From NCBI RefSeq assembly GCF_038003085.1, contig NZ_JBBOOM010000001.1, positions 1,736,001-1,800,000 on the forward strand: a stretch of DNA of 64,000 nt, read 5' to 3'. Below are positions 9,062-16,865 of the stretch, piece after piece. The translations under genes and the position numbers were made by a program. Below the pieces are notes generated by a model that saw only the letters and a program-made list of their open reading frames with translations, was not told the origin of the DNA and did not search any database. The stretch's first letter is position 1, and each line of letters starts with the position of its first letter. Origin of the DNA: Psychrobacillus sp. FSL K6-2836. GTDB lineage: Bacteria; Bacillota; Bacilli; Bacillales_A; Planococcaceae.

Positions 9062-9406
9062 CGGTAATTTTATGGCGTTTGTCTATCCGTCGCCCTCCTA
9101 CAACGCTTAGAAATAGGTAAGTGCGTTTTTGGATAACTAAAAATAAGATACTTCCCTATCGATAGTATAAGCTCACGAAGATGCAATTTCGTTCGCTATT
9201 TCGCTTCTTTATGGGGCAAACACTTACTATTTCTTTTTATTTCCACTAGTATAAATGACAATCTGCTTTCTTCCTCTATCATTGGATAATCGTATTTCTA
9301 ATTCAAAAGCGATTACCAACAATTTGATCACTCGCTAAAGTTTGACCAATCTTATCATCTAAGCGATAAGCTATGCTAAATTTTCTAGTGGAGTACTAAA
9401 CACTAA

Positions 9407-9444
9407 TTGATTATAGTGGAAGGTGGCGACTCCAGCGGGATGAG
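9407..9444 (+). repeat. Left half of palindromic intergenic repeat, copy 1 (split by IS)
   Basis: The segment carries TTGATT..AG..GAAGG and GGCGACTCCAGCGGGATGAG. Joined to 10868-10960 after removing the IS and one GAG, it gives a continuous element ending AAAGCGTCCACCTGAAACGG. The related copy 2 is at 63018-63144. It belongs to a kind of dispersed non-coding repeat common in Bacillaceae genomes. Confidence 0.75.
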
Positions 9445-9498
9445 TGAGGTGCACCCAAAATGTTGAACTTTTCTTACTCAACATGGGAGGTGTAGGTT

Positions 9499-9987
9499 AT
9501 GGACGAACGAAAGAAAAAAGCAATTCAATCTTTCTTTGAAGAAGGTCAATCCCAACGTTCAATTGCCCGCGAGTTGGGTCTTGATCGAACGGTCATTTGT
9601 GGTTGGATTGAAGTCTATCGCTATCACGGATTGGAGGGGCTGATGGCTCCTGCTTGTTTAACGTATGATAAAACCTTTAAACTAAGGGTAATACAACACA
9701 TGATAGAGACGGTCGAACCATTTTCAGTTGTGGCAGGGCGCTTTCGAATCCCTAGTCGGGCAACGATTTGGAAATGGATGCATCAATACATGTCTACAGA
9801 AGATTGGGCGCTCTATCAATTAAAAAGGGAGCGTCGGGATATGAAAAAAAAGCAGCCAAATCGTGTGATAACAGATCTTGAAAAACTACAAGAAGAGAAT
9901 GAATTATTGCGTGCAGAGAACGCTTATTTAAAAAAGTTACAAGCCTTAGTTCAGGAAAAACAACAGATAAAACCAAAGAAAAAGTAA
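9499..9987 (+). CDS. IS3-family transposase OrfA (DNA-binding subunit)
   Basis: This 162-aa protein has two HTH segments: QSQRSIARELGLDRTVICGW near residues 18-37, and a second around residues 77-92 (VVAGRFRIPSRATIWKWM). A leucine-zipper-like coiled coil follows (LEKLQEENELLRAENAYLKK, about 130-149). It binds the IS ends and oligomerises. The ATG is preceded by GGGAGGTG. It stops at TAA 9985-9987 immediately after the AAA AAG codons, where the ribosome can slip into orfB. Confidence 0.95.
   Translation: MDERKKKAIQSFFEEGQSQRSIARELGLDRTVICGWIEVYRYHGLEGLMAPACLTYDKTFKLRVIQHMIETVEPFSVVAGRFRIPSRATIWKWMHQYMSTEDWALYQLKRERRDMKKKQPNRVITDLEKLQEENELLRAENAYLKKLQALVQEKQQIKPKKK
9978..9984 (+). promoter_or_regulatory. 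Probable programmed -1 frameshift site between orfA and orfB
   Basis: The heptamer G AAA AAG ends directly at the orfA stop. A -1 slip continues from the GTA at 9984 into the orfB frame with no stop, joining the coiled-coil end of OrfA to the OrfB catalytic part. Frameshifting on A-rich heptamers is the normal way IS3 elements make OrfAB. Confidence 0.7.
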
Positions 9988-10019
9988 GAGCTGTTTATGA
10001 GCTAAGGCATGAATTTTCA

Positions 10020-10838
10020 TTGAAAATTTTATGGACTGTCTCCAAACTGAACAAAAGTACTTATTACTATCATGTTCATACTTTTGAAAAAGTAGATAAG
10101 TATGAAGAAGTAAAAGAGGCGATTCAACGCATTTTTCACCAGCATAAAGGGTTGTATGGCTATCGTCGTATTACGTTAATATTACGTCGAGAGGGCTTTC
10201 CAATTAACCACAAAACGGTTTATCGTCTGATGCAAGAACTAAATTTAAAGGGCTTCCAAAAAGCAAAAAAATATCGTTCCTATAAAGGCGATGTCGGGCT
10301 TGTGGCAGAGAATGAAGTGAATCGCCAATTTGAAGCAAAGGCCCCAAACACCCTTTGGTTGACGGATGTCACCGAGTTCAAAGTACAAGGGGTAAAGCTC
10401 TATCTATCCGCCTTTTTAGATGTGTTTAATCGGGAGATTGTCGGGTACTCCGTTACACAAAACCCGAATTTCCATTTAGTTCAAGACTCGTTTGAAAAAG
10501 CTGTGAGTCAGGCAAAACTATCGCCAACTAGTCAGGCTATCATTCACTCTGATCAAGGCTGGCTCTATCAAATCCCGCGCTTTAAGAAACTGGTGGGACA
10601 ATATGAGATGAAACAAAGTATGTCGCGAAAAGGAAACTGCTTGGATAATGCACTAATGGAAGGTTTCTTCGGCATCTTAAAAAATGAATGTATTTATCGC
10701 GAAACGTTTGATTCGGTAAAAGACGCCGTTCAAAAAATAGAGGCTTTTATTCAGTACTATAATCACCATCGAATTAAACAAAAACTCAATGGCATGAGTC
10801 CCACTGAGTTTCGTTTAGCTTATGAAAAAGCAGCATAA
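10020..10838 (+). CDS. IS3-family transposase OrfB (DDE integrase domain)
   Basis: The frame is open from 9984. A TTG at 10020 is the first possible separate start (272 aa), but the protein is probably made mainly as an OrfAB fusion by -1 frameshifting. Residues 30-90 are an HTH_21 region (HKGLYGYRRITLILRREG). The rve core follows with its three acidic residues: D in WLTDVTEF (about 116), D in IHSDQGW (about 179), and E in DNALMEGFFGILKNE (about 215). All catalytic residues are present and the length is normal. The AAGCAGCATAA end lies about 30 bp from the right IS end. Confidence 0.94.
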   Translation: MKILWTVSKLNKSTYYYHVHTFEKVDKYEEVKEAIQRIFHQHKGLYGYRRITLILRREGFPINHKTVYRLMQELNLKGFQKAKKYRSYKGDVGLVAENEVNRQFEAKAPNTLWLTDVTEFKVQGVKLYLSAFLDVFNREIVGYSVTQNPNFHLVQDSFEKAVSQAKLSPTSQAIIHSDQGWLYQIPRFKKLVGQYEMKQSMSRKGNCLDNALMEGFFGILKNECIYRETFDSVKDAVQKIEAFIQYYNHHRIKQKLNGMSPTEFRLAYEKAA

Positions 10839-10867
10839 ATCGGGTACAACTTTTTGGGTTCATGTCA

Positions 10868-10960
10868 GAGTGAGACAGATGAGCCATCACATCGACGCGT
10901 GAGCGACGGTGATGGCTCATCGCTCACCCCGCGGAAAGCGTCCACCTGAAACGGAAATCA
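10868..10960 (+). repeat. Right half of palindromic intergenic repeat, copy 1
   Basis: After the GAG duplication this half contains a perfect inner palindrome, GATGAGCCATCAC and GTGATGGCTCATC around an 18-nt loop. The conserved end is CCCCGCGGAAAGCGTCC. It matches the end of copy 2 (63018-63144, opposite strand). Confidence 0.75.
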
Positions 10961-11286
10961 GTAGTATTATTCATTCTTTCAAGTTCCATGAACCCAGTAT
11001 TCACTGGACATTTTTATATACTTTCTCTTAATCTTCGAGAAAAAAAGCACACTTACTGAAGTCTATTAATCTAAATTGATCCAAACTAAAAAGCACTCCA
11101 GTTTACAGCTATTCTTCACTCAGGGATAGCTCTAGCTAGGGTGTTTTTTTAGATCCGTTTAATTATAGAAATTCATAATATTTTGTAATGCATTCAACTT
11201 TACAACAACTTGTGAGAACCTAAAATTTGTTGTAGGATTAATTGTTTGCTTTTAACAATAGTCATTAGAAAGTTTGGTGGAAGAAA
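10961..11286. other. Intergenic region after the IS, upstream of the EamA gene
   Basis: No gene is seen in about 325 bp. The only clear element is the terminator-like structure at 11088-11150. The 130 bp between it and the EamA start are AT-rich and probably hold its promoter. Confidence 0.45.
11088..11150 (+). terminator. Branched terminator or attenuator
   Basis: The outer stem pairs AAAAAGCACTC (11088-11098) with GGGTGTTTTTT (11139-11149) including G-T pairs. The inner stem pairs AGCTAT with ATAGCT. It ends in seven Ts. It lies 137 bp before the EamA start and could stop IS read-through or attenuate the exporter gene. Confidence 0.55.
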
Positions 11287-12219
11287 ATGAATACAAAAGC
11301 ATTAACACTTGCGTTATTCACCGTCGTTATTTGGGGTTCTTCTTTTGCGGCAATTAGCGCTAGTTTACAGGGGGGCTATTCTGCCGGGCATTTAATACTA
11401 GTTCGATTTCTAATTGCTTCTATTATATTTCTTGTTATCGCACTTTGGCCTGGAGTCAAATTTCAATTACCTCAAAAGGAAGACATATTTAAAATAGTCA
11501 TTCTCGGTTTTATCGGGATTAATATATACCATCTTTGCGTTACATTTGGACAACTATCGATATCTGCAGGAACAGCAGGTATGCTGATTGGTTCTGCCCC
11601 TATCTTCACGACTATTATTGCGATTATTGTATTGAAGGAACGCCTAGGAAGAATTGGTTGGCTTGGATTAGCATTTGGATTTGTCGGTATCCTTTTAATA
11701 GCTTTAGGGACAGGTGGAAGCTCCTTGGGTATTTCATCGGGTGTATTTTTTGTTCTTATTGCAGCCTTTTCAACTGCAATCTTTTTTGTTTACCAAAAGC
11801 CTTTATTTAAAAAGTATAGTGCCATTGAATTGACGGCTTATTTTACTTGGGTAGGCACCATTCCTTTTTTGTTCTTTGCACCTGGACTTTTCGAGGGAAT
11901 TCAGCACGCAACGTTAGAGGCTAATTTATCTGCCATTTATATAGGAATATTCCCAACTGCAATTGCGTATTTAATGTGGGCAATGGCATTGTCCCATAGT
12001 GAAGCCAGCTCTGTTTCAAATTCTTTGTACTTAGAGCCAGTTGTTGCGATTATCGTGACATGGATTTGGTTGCAGGAGCTTCCTTCGACCCTTTCTATTG
12101 TGGGAGGATTCATAGCTATCGCTAGTGTCATTATTGTCAATTTGTACGGCAAGAAGAATCAGCTAAAGATTTCACAACAAGCGCCTATTTCTACTTATGA
12201 TAAAATAGACATACTATAA
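11287..12219 (+). CDS. EamA-family (DMT superfamily) transporter
   Basis: The 310-aa protein has ten hydrophobic segments arranged as two EamA repeats, each of five helices. The first repeat starts ALTLALFTVVIWGSSFAA (residues 5-22) and the second begins near residue 150 (SSGVFFVLIAAFSTAIFFVY). PIFTTIIAIIVLKERLG and LEPVVAIIVTWIWLQE are the conserved ends of the repeats. Members export amino acids, nucleobases or other small metabolites across the cytoplasmic membrane. GTGGAAG precedes the ATG. It is followed 19 bp later by an esterase gene and they probably form one operon. The substrate is not predictable. Confidence 0.92.
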   Translation: MNTKALTLALFTVVIWGSSFAAISASLQGGYSAGHLILVRFLIASIIFLVIALWPGVKFQLPQKEDIFKIVILGFIGINIYHLCVTFGQLSISAGTAGMLIGSAPIFTTIIAIIVLKERLGRIGWLGLAFGFVGILLIALGTGGSSLGISSGVFFVLIAAFSTAIFFVYQKPLFKKYSAIELTAYFTWVGTIPFLFFAPGLFEGIQHATLEANLSAIYIGIFPTAIAYLMWAMALSHSEASSVSNSLYLEPVVAIIVTWIWLQELPSTLSIVGGFIAIASVIIVNLYGKKNQLKISQQAPISTYDKIDIL

Positions 12220-12238
12220 TTGAAGGGAAGTACGATAC

Positions 12239-12868
12239 ATGAAATCTCCTTTTACTTTTAACTATACAGCACCCAGTAACACTGACCAAAAACAACCTGC
12301 CATATTTTTACTACATGGTATGGGGAGTAATGAAGCAGATTTACCGCAGCTAGTGAAGGATTTCGAGAACACACATCATATTTTTAGCTTACGAGGTCCT
12401 ATCGTTCAGAAACCTGGCTACTCATTTTTCGAAATTGAAGAAATCGGTAAACCAATTAGAGATATATTCGATAAAATTGTAACGCATATTCAAGCTTTCA
12501 TTCGAGAAGCAATTGCCGAGTACAACTTAAATGCTGATGACATTACGATACTTGGATTTAGTCAAGGAGCTATTCTTGCGCAAACAACTGCGCTGACAAT
12601 GGGCAGCGAAATTAGCAAAGTAGTAGCACTAAGTGGATATATTCCCGAGTTTGTAAAGACGGAATATAGTAAGCGGTCCGTGGATCATTTATCCATTTTT
12701 ATCTCTCATGGCGATTATGACTACGTGATTCCTTCGCAATGGGGTATCGAAAGTAAAGATTATTTTGAAACCATGAAAGCTCGCGTCACTTTTAAAACAT
12801 ACAATGAAGGTCATGGGGTTACACCAGAGAATCATCGAGATTTAATTGGATTTTTAAAAGAGAACTAA
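12239..12868 (+). CDS. Carboxylesterase/phospholipase family alpha/beta hydrolase
   Basis: The 209-aa length is typical of small Abhydrolase_2 (YodD/EstB-like) esterases. The catalytic triad is visible: Ser in GFSQGA (near residue 110), Asp in HGDYDYVIP (near 160) and His in EGHGVTPE (near 191). The oxyanion segment is LLHGMGSNEADL near residues 24-35. It has no signal peptide, so it acts in the cytoplasm on small ester substrates. GAAGGGAAG precedes the ATG. It shares an operon with the EamA transporter and is closed by the terminator at 12876. Confidence 0.9.
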   Translation: MKSPFTFNYTAPSNTDQKQPAIFLLHGMGSNEADLPQLVKDFENTHHIFSLRGPIVQKPGYSFFEIEEIGKPIRDIFDKIVTHIQAFIREAIAEYNLNADDITILGFSQGAILAQTTALTMGSEISKVVALSGYIPEFVKTEYSKRSVDHLSIFISHGDYDYVIPSQWGIESKDYFETMKARVTFKTYNEGHGVTPENHRDLIGFLKEN

Positions 12869-12875
12869 CTATTAC

Positions 12876-12921
12876 AAGGCTGAAAATATGTTAACCATAC
12901 ATTTTTCAACCTTGTTTTTTT
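12876..12921 (+). terminator. Terminator after the esterase gene
   Basis: An imperfect stem formed by AAGGCTGAAAATATG and CATACATTTTTCAACCTT, followed by GTTTTTTT. Confidence 0.75.
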
Positions 12922-13032
12922 ATACTCACCTTCAAGAGGTTTTTCTCTACGTATTTGCTATTCAACTTAATAGCTAAAGCTGAAAAATTCTGATAAAATT
13001 AAACTATCCTTTGCAAAAGATGCTTTGGTTTT

Positions 13033-13059
13033 TGAAACTTATTACGTCGTTTCCTCGTA
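13033..13059 (+). promoter_or_regulatory. ECF sigma (sigma-W type) promoter of the Ter stress operon
   Basis: TGAAAC at 13033-13038 and CGTA at 13056-13059 are spaced by 17 bp, matching the cell-envelope-stress sigma-W consensus. The first ATG is 34 bp downstream. The B. subtilis homologue operon yceCDEFGH is controlled by ECF sigma factors and sigma-B (established), which supports the reading. Confidence 0.82.
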
Positions 13060-13092
13060 TATATGGTATGACTAAAATTTGGAGGTACAAGA

Positions 13093-13710
13093 ATGGGCAT
13101 TAATTTAGTTAAAGGTCAAAAAATTGATTTAACAAAGGGTAGATCTTCCCTATCTAGTGTTATGGTAGGACTAGGATGGGACCCTGTGGAAAAGAAAAAA
13201 AGCGGCGGGCTTTTTGGTGGACTATTAGGCGGAGGTAGTGGTGGCGGAGCAGCTGTTGATTGCGACGCATCTGTACTTCTTTTAGATGAAAAAGGCAAAT
13301 TAGTGTCTAAGCAACATGTTATTTATTTCGGAAATAAAACAAGTCAAGATGGTAGTGTTGTCCACTCTGGAGATAATTTGACTGGAGATGGCGATGGAGA
13401 CGACGAAGTGATCAACGTGAATCTAAGTGCTATTTCGCCATCTGTACATAGATTGGTGTTTGTAGTAAACATTTATCAAGCAAAACAAAGAAAACAAGAC
13501 TTCGGACTAATTCAAAATGCATTTATCCGTTTAGTGGATAATGGTACAAAAGAAGAATTAGTTCATTATAATTTAAGTGAAAGCTATGCCGGTAAAACAT
13601 CTCTTATTCCTGGAGAGCTATACCGTAACGGATCAGATTGGAAGTTCTCAGCAGTTGGAGAAGGCACATTAGATTTAGATATTGGCTCAATAGCAAACAA
13701 ATACTTATAA
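13093..13710 (+). CDS. TerD family protein (YceC-like), with glycine-rich insert
   Basis: The 205-aa protein starts [16 protein letters not shown], the TerD signature. The calcium-binding segment [13 protein letters not shown] is intact (about residues 97-109). Between the first strand and the acidic strand, residues 35-53 are an unusual KKKSGG...[11 protein letters not shown] stretch that replaces the [14 protein letters not shown] seen in the next paralogue. That makes it the divergent YceC-type member. TerD proteins are Ca2+-binding cytoplasmic/membrane-associated components of tellurium and stress resistance. GGAGGT lies seven bases before the ATG; this is the first gene behind the sigma-W-type promoter and 13 bp before the second terD. 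Confidence 0.93.
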   Translation: MGINLVKGQKIDLTKGRSSLSSVMVGLGWDPVEKKKSGGLFGGLLGGGSGGGAAVDCDASVLLLDEKGKLVSKQHVIYFGNKTSQDGSVVHSGDNLTGDGDGDDEVINVNLSAISPSVHRLVFVVNIYQAKQRKQDFGLIQNAFIRLVDNGTKEELVHYNLSESYAGKTSLIPGELYRNGSDWKFSAVGEGTLDLDIGSIANKYL

Positions 13711-13723
13711 GGAGTGGTTAAAA

Positions 13724-14299
13724 ATGGGCATTAACTTATCAAAAGGACAAAAGGTAGATTTAACAAAAACAAACCCTGGTTTAGTAAACGTAACTGTAGG
13801 TCTAGGCTGGGATACAAACAAATATGACGGAGGAAAGGACTTCGACTTAGACTCATCTGTGTTTCTTTTAGGTAGTAACAGTAAATGTTCTTCAGAAGGT
13901 GACTTCGTATTCTATAACAACACTACTGGTGGTAACGGCTCTGTTGTTCATACAGGAGATAATCGTACGGGTGATGGAGACGGAGATGACGAGTCAGTAA
14001 ACGTGAATCTATCTACTGTTCCTTCATCTATTGAAAAAATTGCTTTTTGTATCACAATTCATGATGCGGAAGACAGAGGTCAAAACTTTGGTCAAGTAAG
14101 CAATTCATATGTACGTATTTTAAATGCAGATACACAAGAAGAATTGATTCGCTATGATCTTGGTGAAGATTTCTCCATTGAAACTGCAGTCGTTGTTGGT
14201 GAACTATATCGCCATAATAACGAATGGAAATTCAATGCAATCGGAAGTGGATACCAAGGCGGTCTTGGAGCATTAGTTTCAGACTTCGGCTTGAATTAA
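13724..14299 (+). CDS. TerD family stress protein (YceD/YceE-like)
   Basis: A canonical 191-aa TerD protein: [53 protein letters not shown] and [19 protein letters not shown]. All acidic calcium ligands of the family are present. It binds Ca2+ and is thought to work with TerC at the membrane. GGAG precedes the ATG. It is about 80% like the third terD copy at 21535 by eye, much closer than to the first, so the duplication that made these two was more recent. A terminator-like hairpin follows, before the biosynthetic genes. Confidence 0.95.
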   Translation: MGINLSKGQKVDLTKTNPGLVNVTVGLGWDTNKYDGGKDFDLDSSVFLLGSNSKCSSEGDFVFYNNTTGGNGSVVHTGDNRTGDGDGDDESVNVNLSTVPSSIEKIAFCITIHDAEDRGQNFGQVSNSYVRILNADTQEELIRYDLGEDFSIETAVVVGELYRHNNEWKFNAIGSGYQGGLGALVSDFGLN

Positions 14300-14310
14300 T
14301 AACTTCTCTC

Positions 14311-14345
14311 AAAAAGCAAGGGGATGCTTCCTTGCTTTTTGTTTT
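14311..14345 (+). terminator. Internal terminator-like hairpin between terD2 and the biosynthetic genes
   Basis: AAAAAGCAAGG (14311-14321) pairs with CCTTGCTTTTT (14330-14340), followed by GTTTT. It would reduce read-through so that the two TerD proteins are made in excess of the enzymes downstream. Confidence 0.75.
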
Positions 14346-14416
14346 AGTATCTGAAGAACGTAGAGGTATTTGGGTATACCTAATAACTCCCTTCTTCATT
14401 CTTAGGAGTGGATAAT

Positions 14417-15547
14417 ATGAGACAATTTAGAGGGGTTAGTGAGAAAGAGATACGTGAATTCTTTCATATACCACCTAGCGACTTTTCCAAAAACTTGGAA
14501 AGAAAAAAATTAGGGATGGCTATGGGAGCGGCTTTATACTTACCAGGTTCAATGCCCAATTTCTCCGTTAAATTAAATAACAAGAATTTAAAAAATCTAA
14601 CGAGCACAATTATTTGTTTAGAAGATGCTGTTTCCGATTCAGAACTTTTAGAAGCAGAACTAAACGTTGTAAATGAATTCAAATTTATCGAACAAAATGA
14701 TCAAAACGGCTTAATAGATACCAATGAAATCCCTCTTCTATTTGTCCGAATTAGAAACGTTCAACAATTAGAAAAGATCGCTACCTTATTAGGAAGTGCA
14801 ATTCGATATATTTCTGGTTTCGTTTTTCCAAAGTGTACCTCTTATAATGCAAAAAACTTTTTTTTATGTTTACAAAACCTAAACCTTCAGCACTCTATTC
14901 ACTTATATGCATTACCCATTTTGGAAACGAAAGAAATTATTTATACAGAAACTAGAGAGCAAGAACTTTCCAACCTATATACAGTTTTCAAACAGTTTGA
15001 AGACCTAGTACTCACTATACGAGTTGGCGCTACGGATTTCACCAGCCTCTTCAGTCAAAGACGTCCTGGTAATAGAACAATCTACGACTTACTGCTAATC
15101 ACCAACTGTTTAACTGATATATTAAACAAATTCAATCGTAAAGAGGATAACTTTGTTGTTTCCGGTCCTGTTTACGAGTATTTTGAATCTCAAGATTCTT
15201 TTCGTCTATTCACGGACGCAAATAGTATAGAATCTATTCTATGGAATGAGGTTCAGCTAGACGTTTTAAATGGCTTCTACGGGAAAACCTGTATTCACCC
15301 TTCTCAAATCGATATTGTTAATAGTGTATACGTAGTGCCCAAAGAGTTATTTGAAGATGCTTGTGTAATCGTAGAAAATAACGCTGAAACAAATGGAGTT
15401 TTGCGAAGTCCAGCTCGAAACAAAATGAATGAGGTAAAACCTCACTACAGCTGGGCTATGAAGATTATTGCTCAAGCAGAAATATATGGGGTGTTAAAAG
15501 AAAATGTTACATCACTCGACTTCCTTCAATACATCAAAAACCTATAA
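14417..15547 (+). CDS. HpcH/HpaI-type C-C bond lyase of the Ter biosynthetic module
   Basis: I choose the ATG at 14417 (376 aa), eight bases after AGGAG; an in-frame GTG at 14408 overlaps that ribosome site. The protein is a TIM-barrel of the citrate-lyase beta/HpcH type. It has LYLPGSMPNF near residue 38, the acidic ICLEDAVSDSE near residue 69, LFVRIRNVQQ near 111 and a GKTCIHPSQ motif near 294. In the comparative-genomic description of Ter systems (Anantharaman, Iyer and Aravind) this family (C-C_Bond_Lyase) is one enzyme of a pathway predicted to make a nucleoside-like metabolite. Its substrate is unknown. It overlaps the next gene by 44 bp. Confidence 0.87.
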   Translation: MRQFRGVSEKEIREFFHIPPSDFSKNLERKKLGMAMGAALYLPGSMPNFSVKLNNKNLKNLTSTIICLEDAVSDSELLEAELNVVNEFKFIEQNDQNGLIDTNEIPLLFVRIRNVQQLEKIATLLGSAIRYISGFVFPKCTSYNAKNFFLCLQNLNLQHSIHLYALPILETKEIIYTETREQELSNLYTVFKQFEDLVLTIRVGATDFTSLFSQRRPGNRTIYDLLLITNCLTDILNKFNRKEDNFVVSGPVYEYFESQDSFRLFTDANSIESILWNEVQLDVLNGFYGKTCIHPSQIDIVNSVYVVPKELFEDACVIVENNAETNGVLRSPARNKMNEVKPHYSWAMKIIAQAEIYGVLKENVTSLDFLQYIKNL

Positions 15548-16865
15548 TTTACATGGAGATTTAAAGCTAGAAATCGACATTAAAGACAATCCGTATAATT
15601 TCTCTCCGGAAGCACTTTTCCAGATGGCCGTGAGAATTAATAAAAAACGCCAATTTTTATTCGTCAGCCGACTTTTAGGCAAGCATTTAGCAGTAGACCC
15701 TGCAATTTCACTTGGAACAGGTACTATTTTAGCTTCAATGCTTATGGAGAATGAGAGCTTAGATAGTCATCCATTAGTAAATGAACTCGTTCAAATGATC
15801 AATTCTGGAATTCCCAATCGAAAACTTAGTCTGGACTCTTTAGCCTTCAAGTCTAACCTACCAACTAAGACCGTATTCATCGGTTTTGCTGAAACGGCAA
15901 CCGGTCTTGGCCATGCAGTGTTTCATCACTTTCAAAACGCACATTACATTCATACAACAAGAGAAGAAATCCTACATATGGAACCTTCCTTTTATTTTGA
16001 AGAAGAGCATTCACACGCAACCTCTCACAGAGTCTATGCTCCTGAACAAACATTAACGGATGCGAACACAATTGTGTTAATAGATGATGAAATAACGACT
16101 GGTCTTACACTGTCCAATTTAATCGTTGCTTTAAATAATTCTTTTCCTGGCAAACGATATAAAATTCTATCTATATTGGACTGGAGGACCGAAGCACATC
16201 AACATGATTTTAAGCAACTGATGAACACACACAATATTTCCGCAGAAATTATTACCATTATGGGTGGACAATTTACTCTATTAAACCAAGCATCAATCGA
16301 AGAAAAAGAAACTCCCTTATTAAGTAGAATGCAACCATTTGATGTGTTTGCTGACGAACAATTATCCCTAGAAATTACATCTAAGCATCGAAGTGAACAT
16401 GCTGCATATTGCCACTTCACAGGTAGATTCGGTTTAACAAGCAAACTTCACGAAGAAATGGACGTTTGGATAGAAAGGTTTATCACTAGGCTTCCTAAGC
16501 TGGATAGAGATAAACCCACTTTAATAATAGGCATTGGAGAAAACATCTATTTCCCGCTTAGATTAGCACTTTCCTTTGGTAATGACACAAAAGTCCAAAC
16601 TACCACAAGAAGCCCTATCTTAGCAAAAACAGATAAATCATATCCTATACAGCATAAATGTAAATTTGAGCTGCCGGATTCCAATGGAATTAACCAATAT
16701 TTATACAACCTCTCGGAAATAGATGCCGAACAAATCATCGTTATTTCTGAGTCAGTTCAAGATCGTGCTACTTGGTTCCCACTTCTTTCTTATTTAGAGA
16801 CGTTAGCACCAGTTTCATGGGTGTCTCTTACTCTACCAGATAGAGGTGAAAAAAATGAGCATTAA
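15504..16865 (+). CDS. Phosphoribosyltransferase with C-terminal TRSP-type domain (Ter module)
   Basis: A 453-aa protein whose first 250 residues form a type-I PRTase. The PRPP motif IVLIDDEITTGLTLS is near residues 190-204, and FIGFAETATGLGHAVFHHF near 125 is the family-specific loop. Residues about 290-450 match the TRSP-type domain that accompanies this PRTase (YCHFTGRFGL, LIIGIGENIYFPLRLA). It is predicted to join a base-like acceptor to PRPP in the Ter-linked nucleoside-like pathway. The start ATG at 15504 lies inside the preceding gene, with GGGGTG about ten bases upstream; translation coupling is likely. The acceptor is unknown. Confidence 0.85.
   Translation: MLHHSTSFNTSKTYNLHGDLKLEIDIKDNPYNFSPEALFQMAVRINKKRQFLFVSRLLGKHLAVDPAISLGTGTILASMLMENESLDSHPLVNELVQMINSGIPNRKLSLDSLAFKSNLPTKTVFIGFAETATGLGHAVFHHFQNAHYIHTTREEILHMEPSFYFEEEHSHATSHRVYAPEQTLTDANTIVLIDDEITTGLTLSNLIVALNNSFPGKRYKILSILDWRTEAHQHDFKQLMNTHNISAEIITIMGGQFTLLNQASIEEKETPLLSRMQPFDVFADEQLSLEITSKHRSEHAAYCHFTGRFGLTSKLHEEMDVWIERFITRLPKLDRDKPTLIIGIGENIYFPLRLALSFGNDTKVQTTTRSPILAKTDKSYPIQHKCKFELPDSNGINQYLYNLSEIDAEQIIVISESVQDRATWFPLLSYLETLAPVSWVSLTLPDRGEKNEH

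Larger units (their letters stand above)
8944..9444. other. Gene-free region before the insertion sequence
   Basis: No ORF with a ribosome site is visible. It contains the terminator of the DUF624 gene (9021-9061). An imperfect inverted pair follows, AAATAGGTAAGTG near 9112 against CACTTACTATTT near 9219. At the end is the left half of a palindromic repeat (9407-9444). The stretch looks like decayed non-coding DNA. Confidence 0.5.
9445..10867 (+). mobile_element. IS3-family insertion sequence (IS150-like), intact, 1423 bp
   Basis: The ends are imperfect inverted repeats beginning TGA: the left end reads TGAGGTGCACCCAAAA from 9445, and the right end read inward from 10867 is TGACATGAACCCAAAA. 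Both continue into a GTTG.AC block. The flanks 9442-9444 and 10868-10870 are both GAG, giving a 3-bp target duplication of the size IS3 elements make. Removing the element restores an uninterrupted copy of the palindromic repeat. It holds orfA and orfB in frames 0 and -1, with a G AAA AAG slippage site. Nothing is broken, so it is probably active or recently active. Confidence 0.92.

Noticed and set aside
9407-9444. attB or phage attachment site
   Set aside because: No integrase or phage gene is nearby, and the split is fully explained by the IS3 insertion.
11088-11150. Riboswitch or T-box upstream of the EamA gene
   Set aside because: No T-box sequence or known aptamer core is seen; only a terminator-like stem is present.
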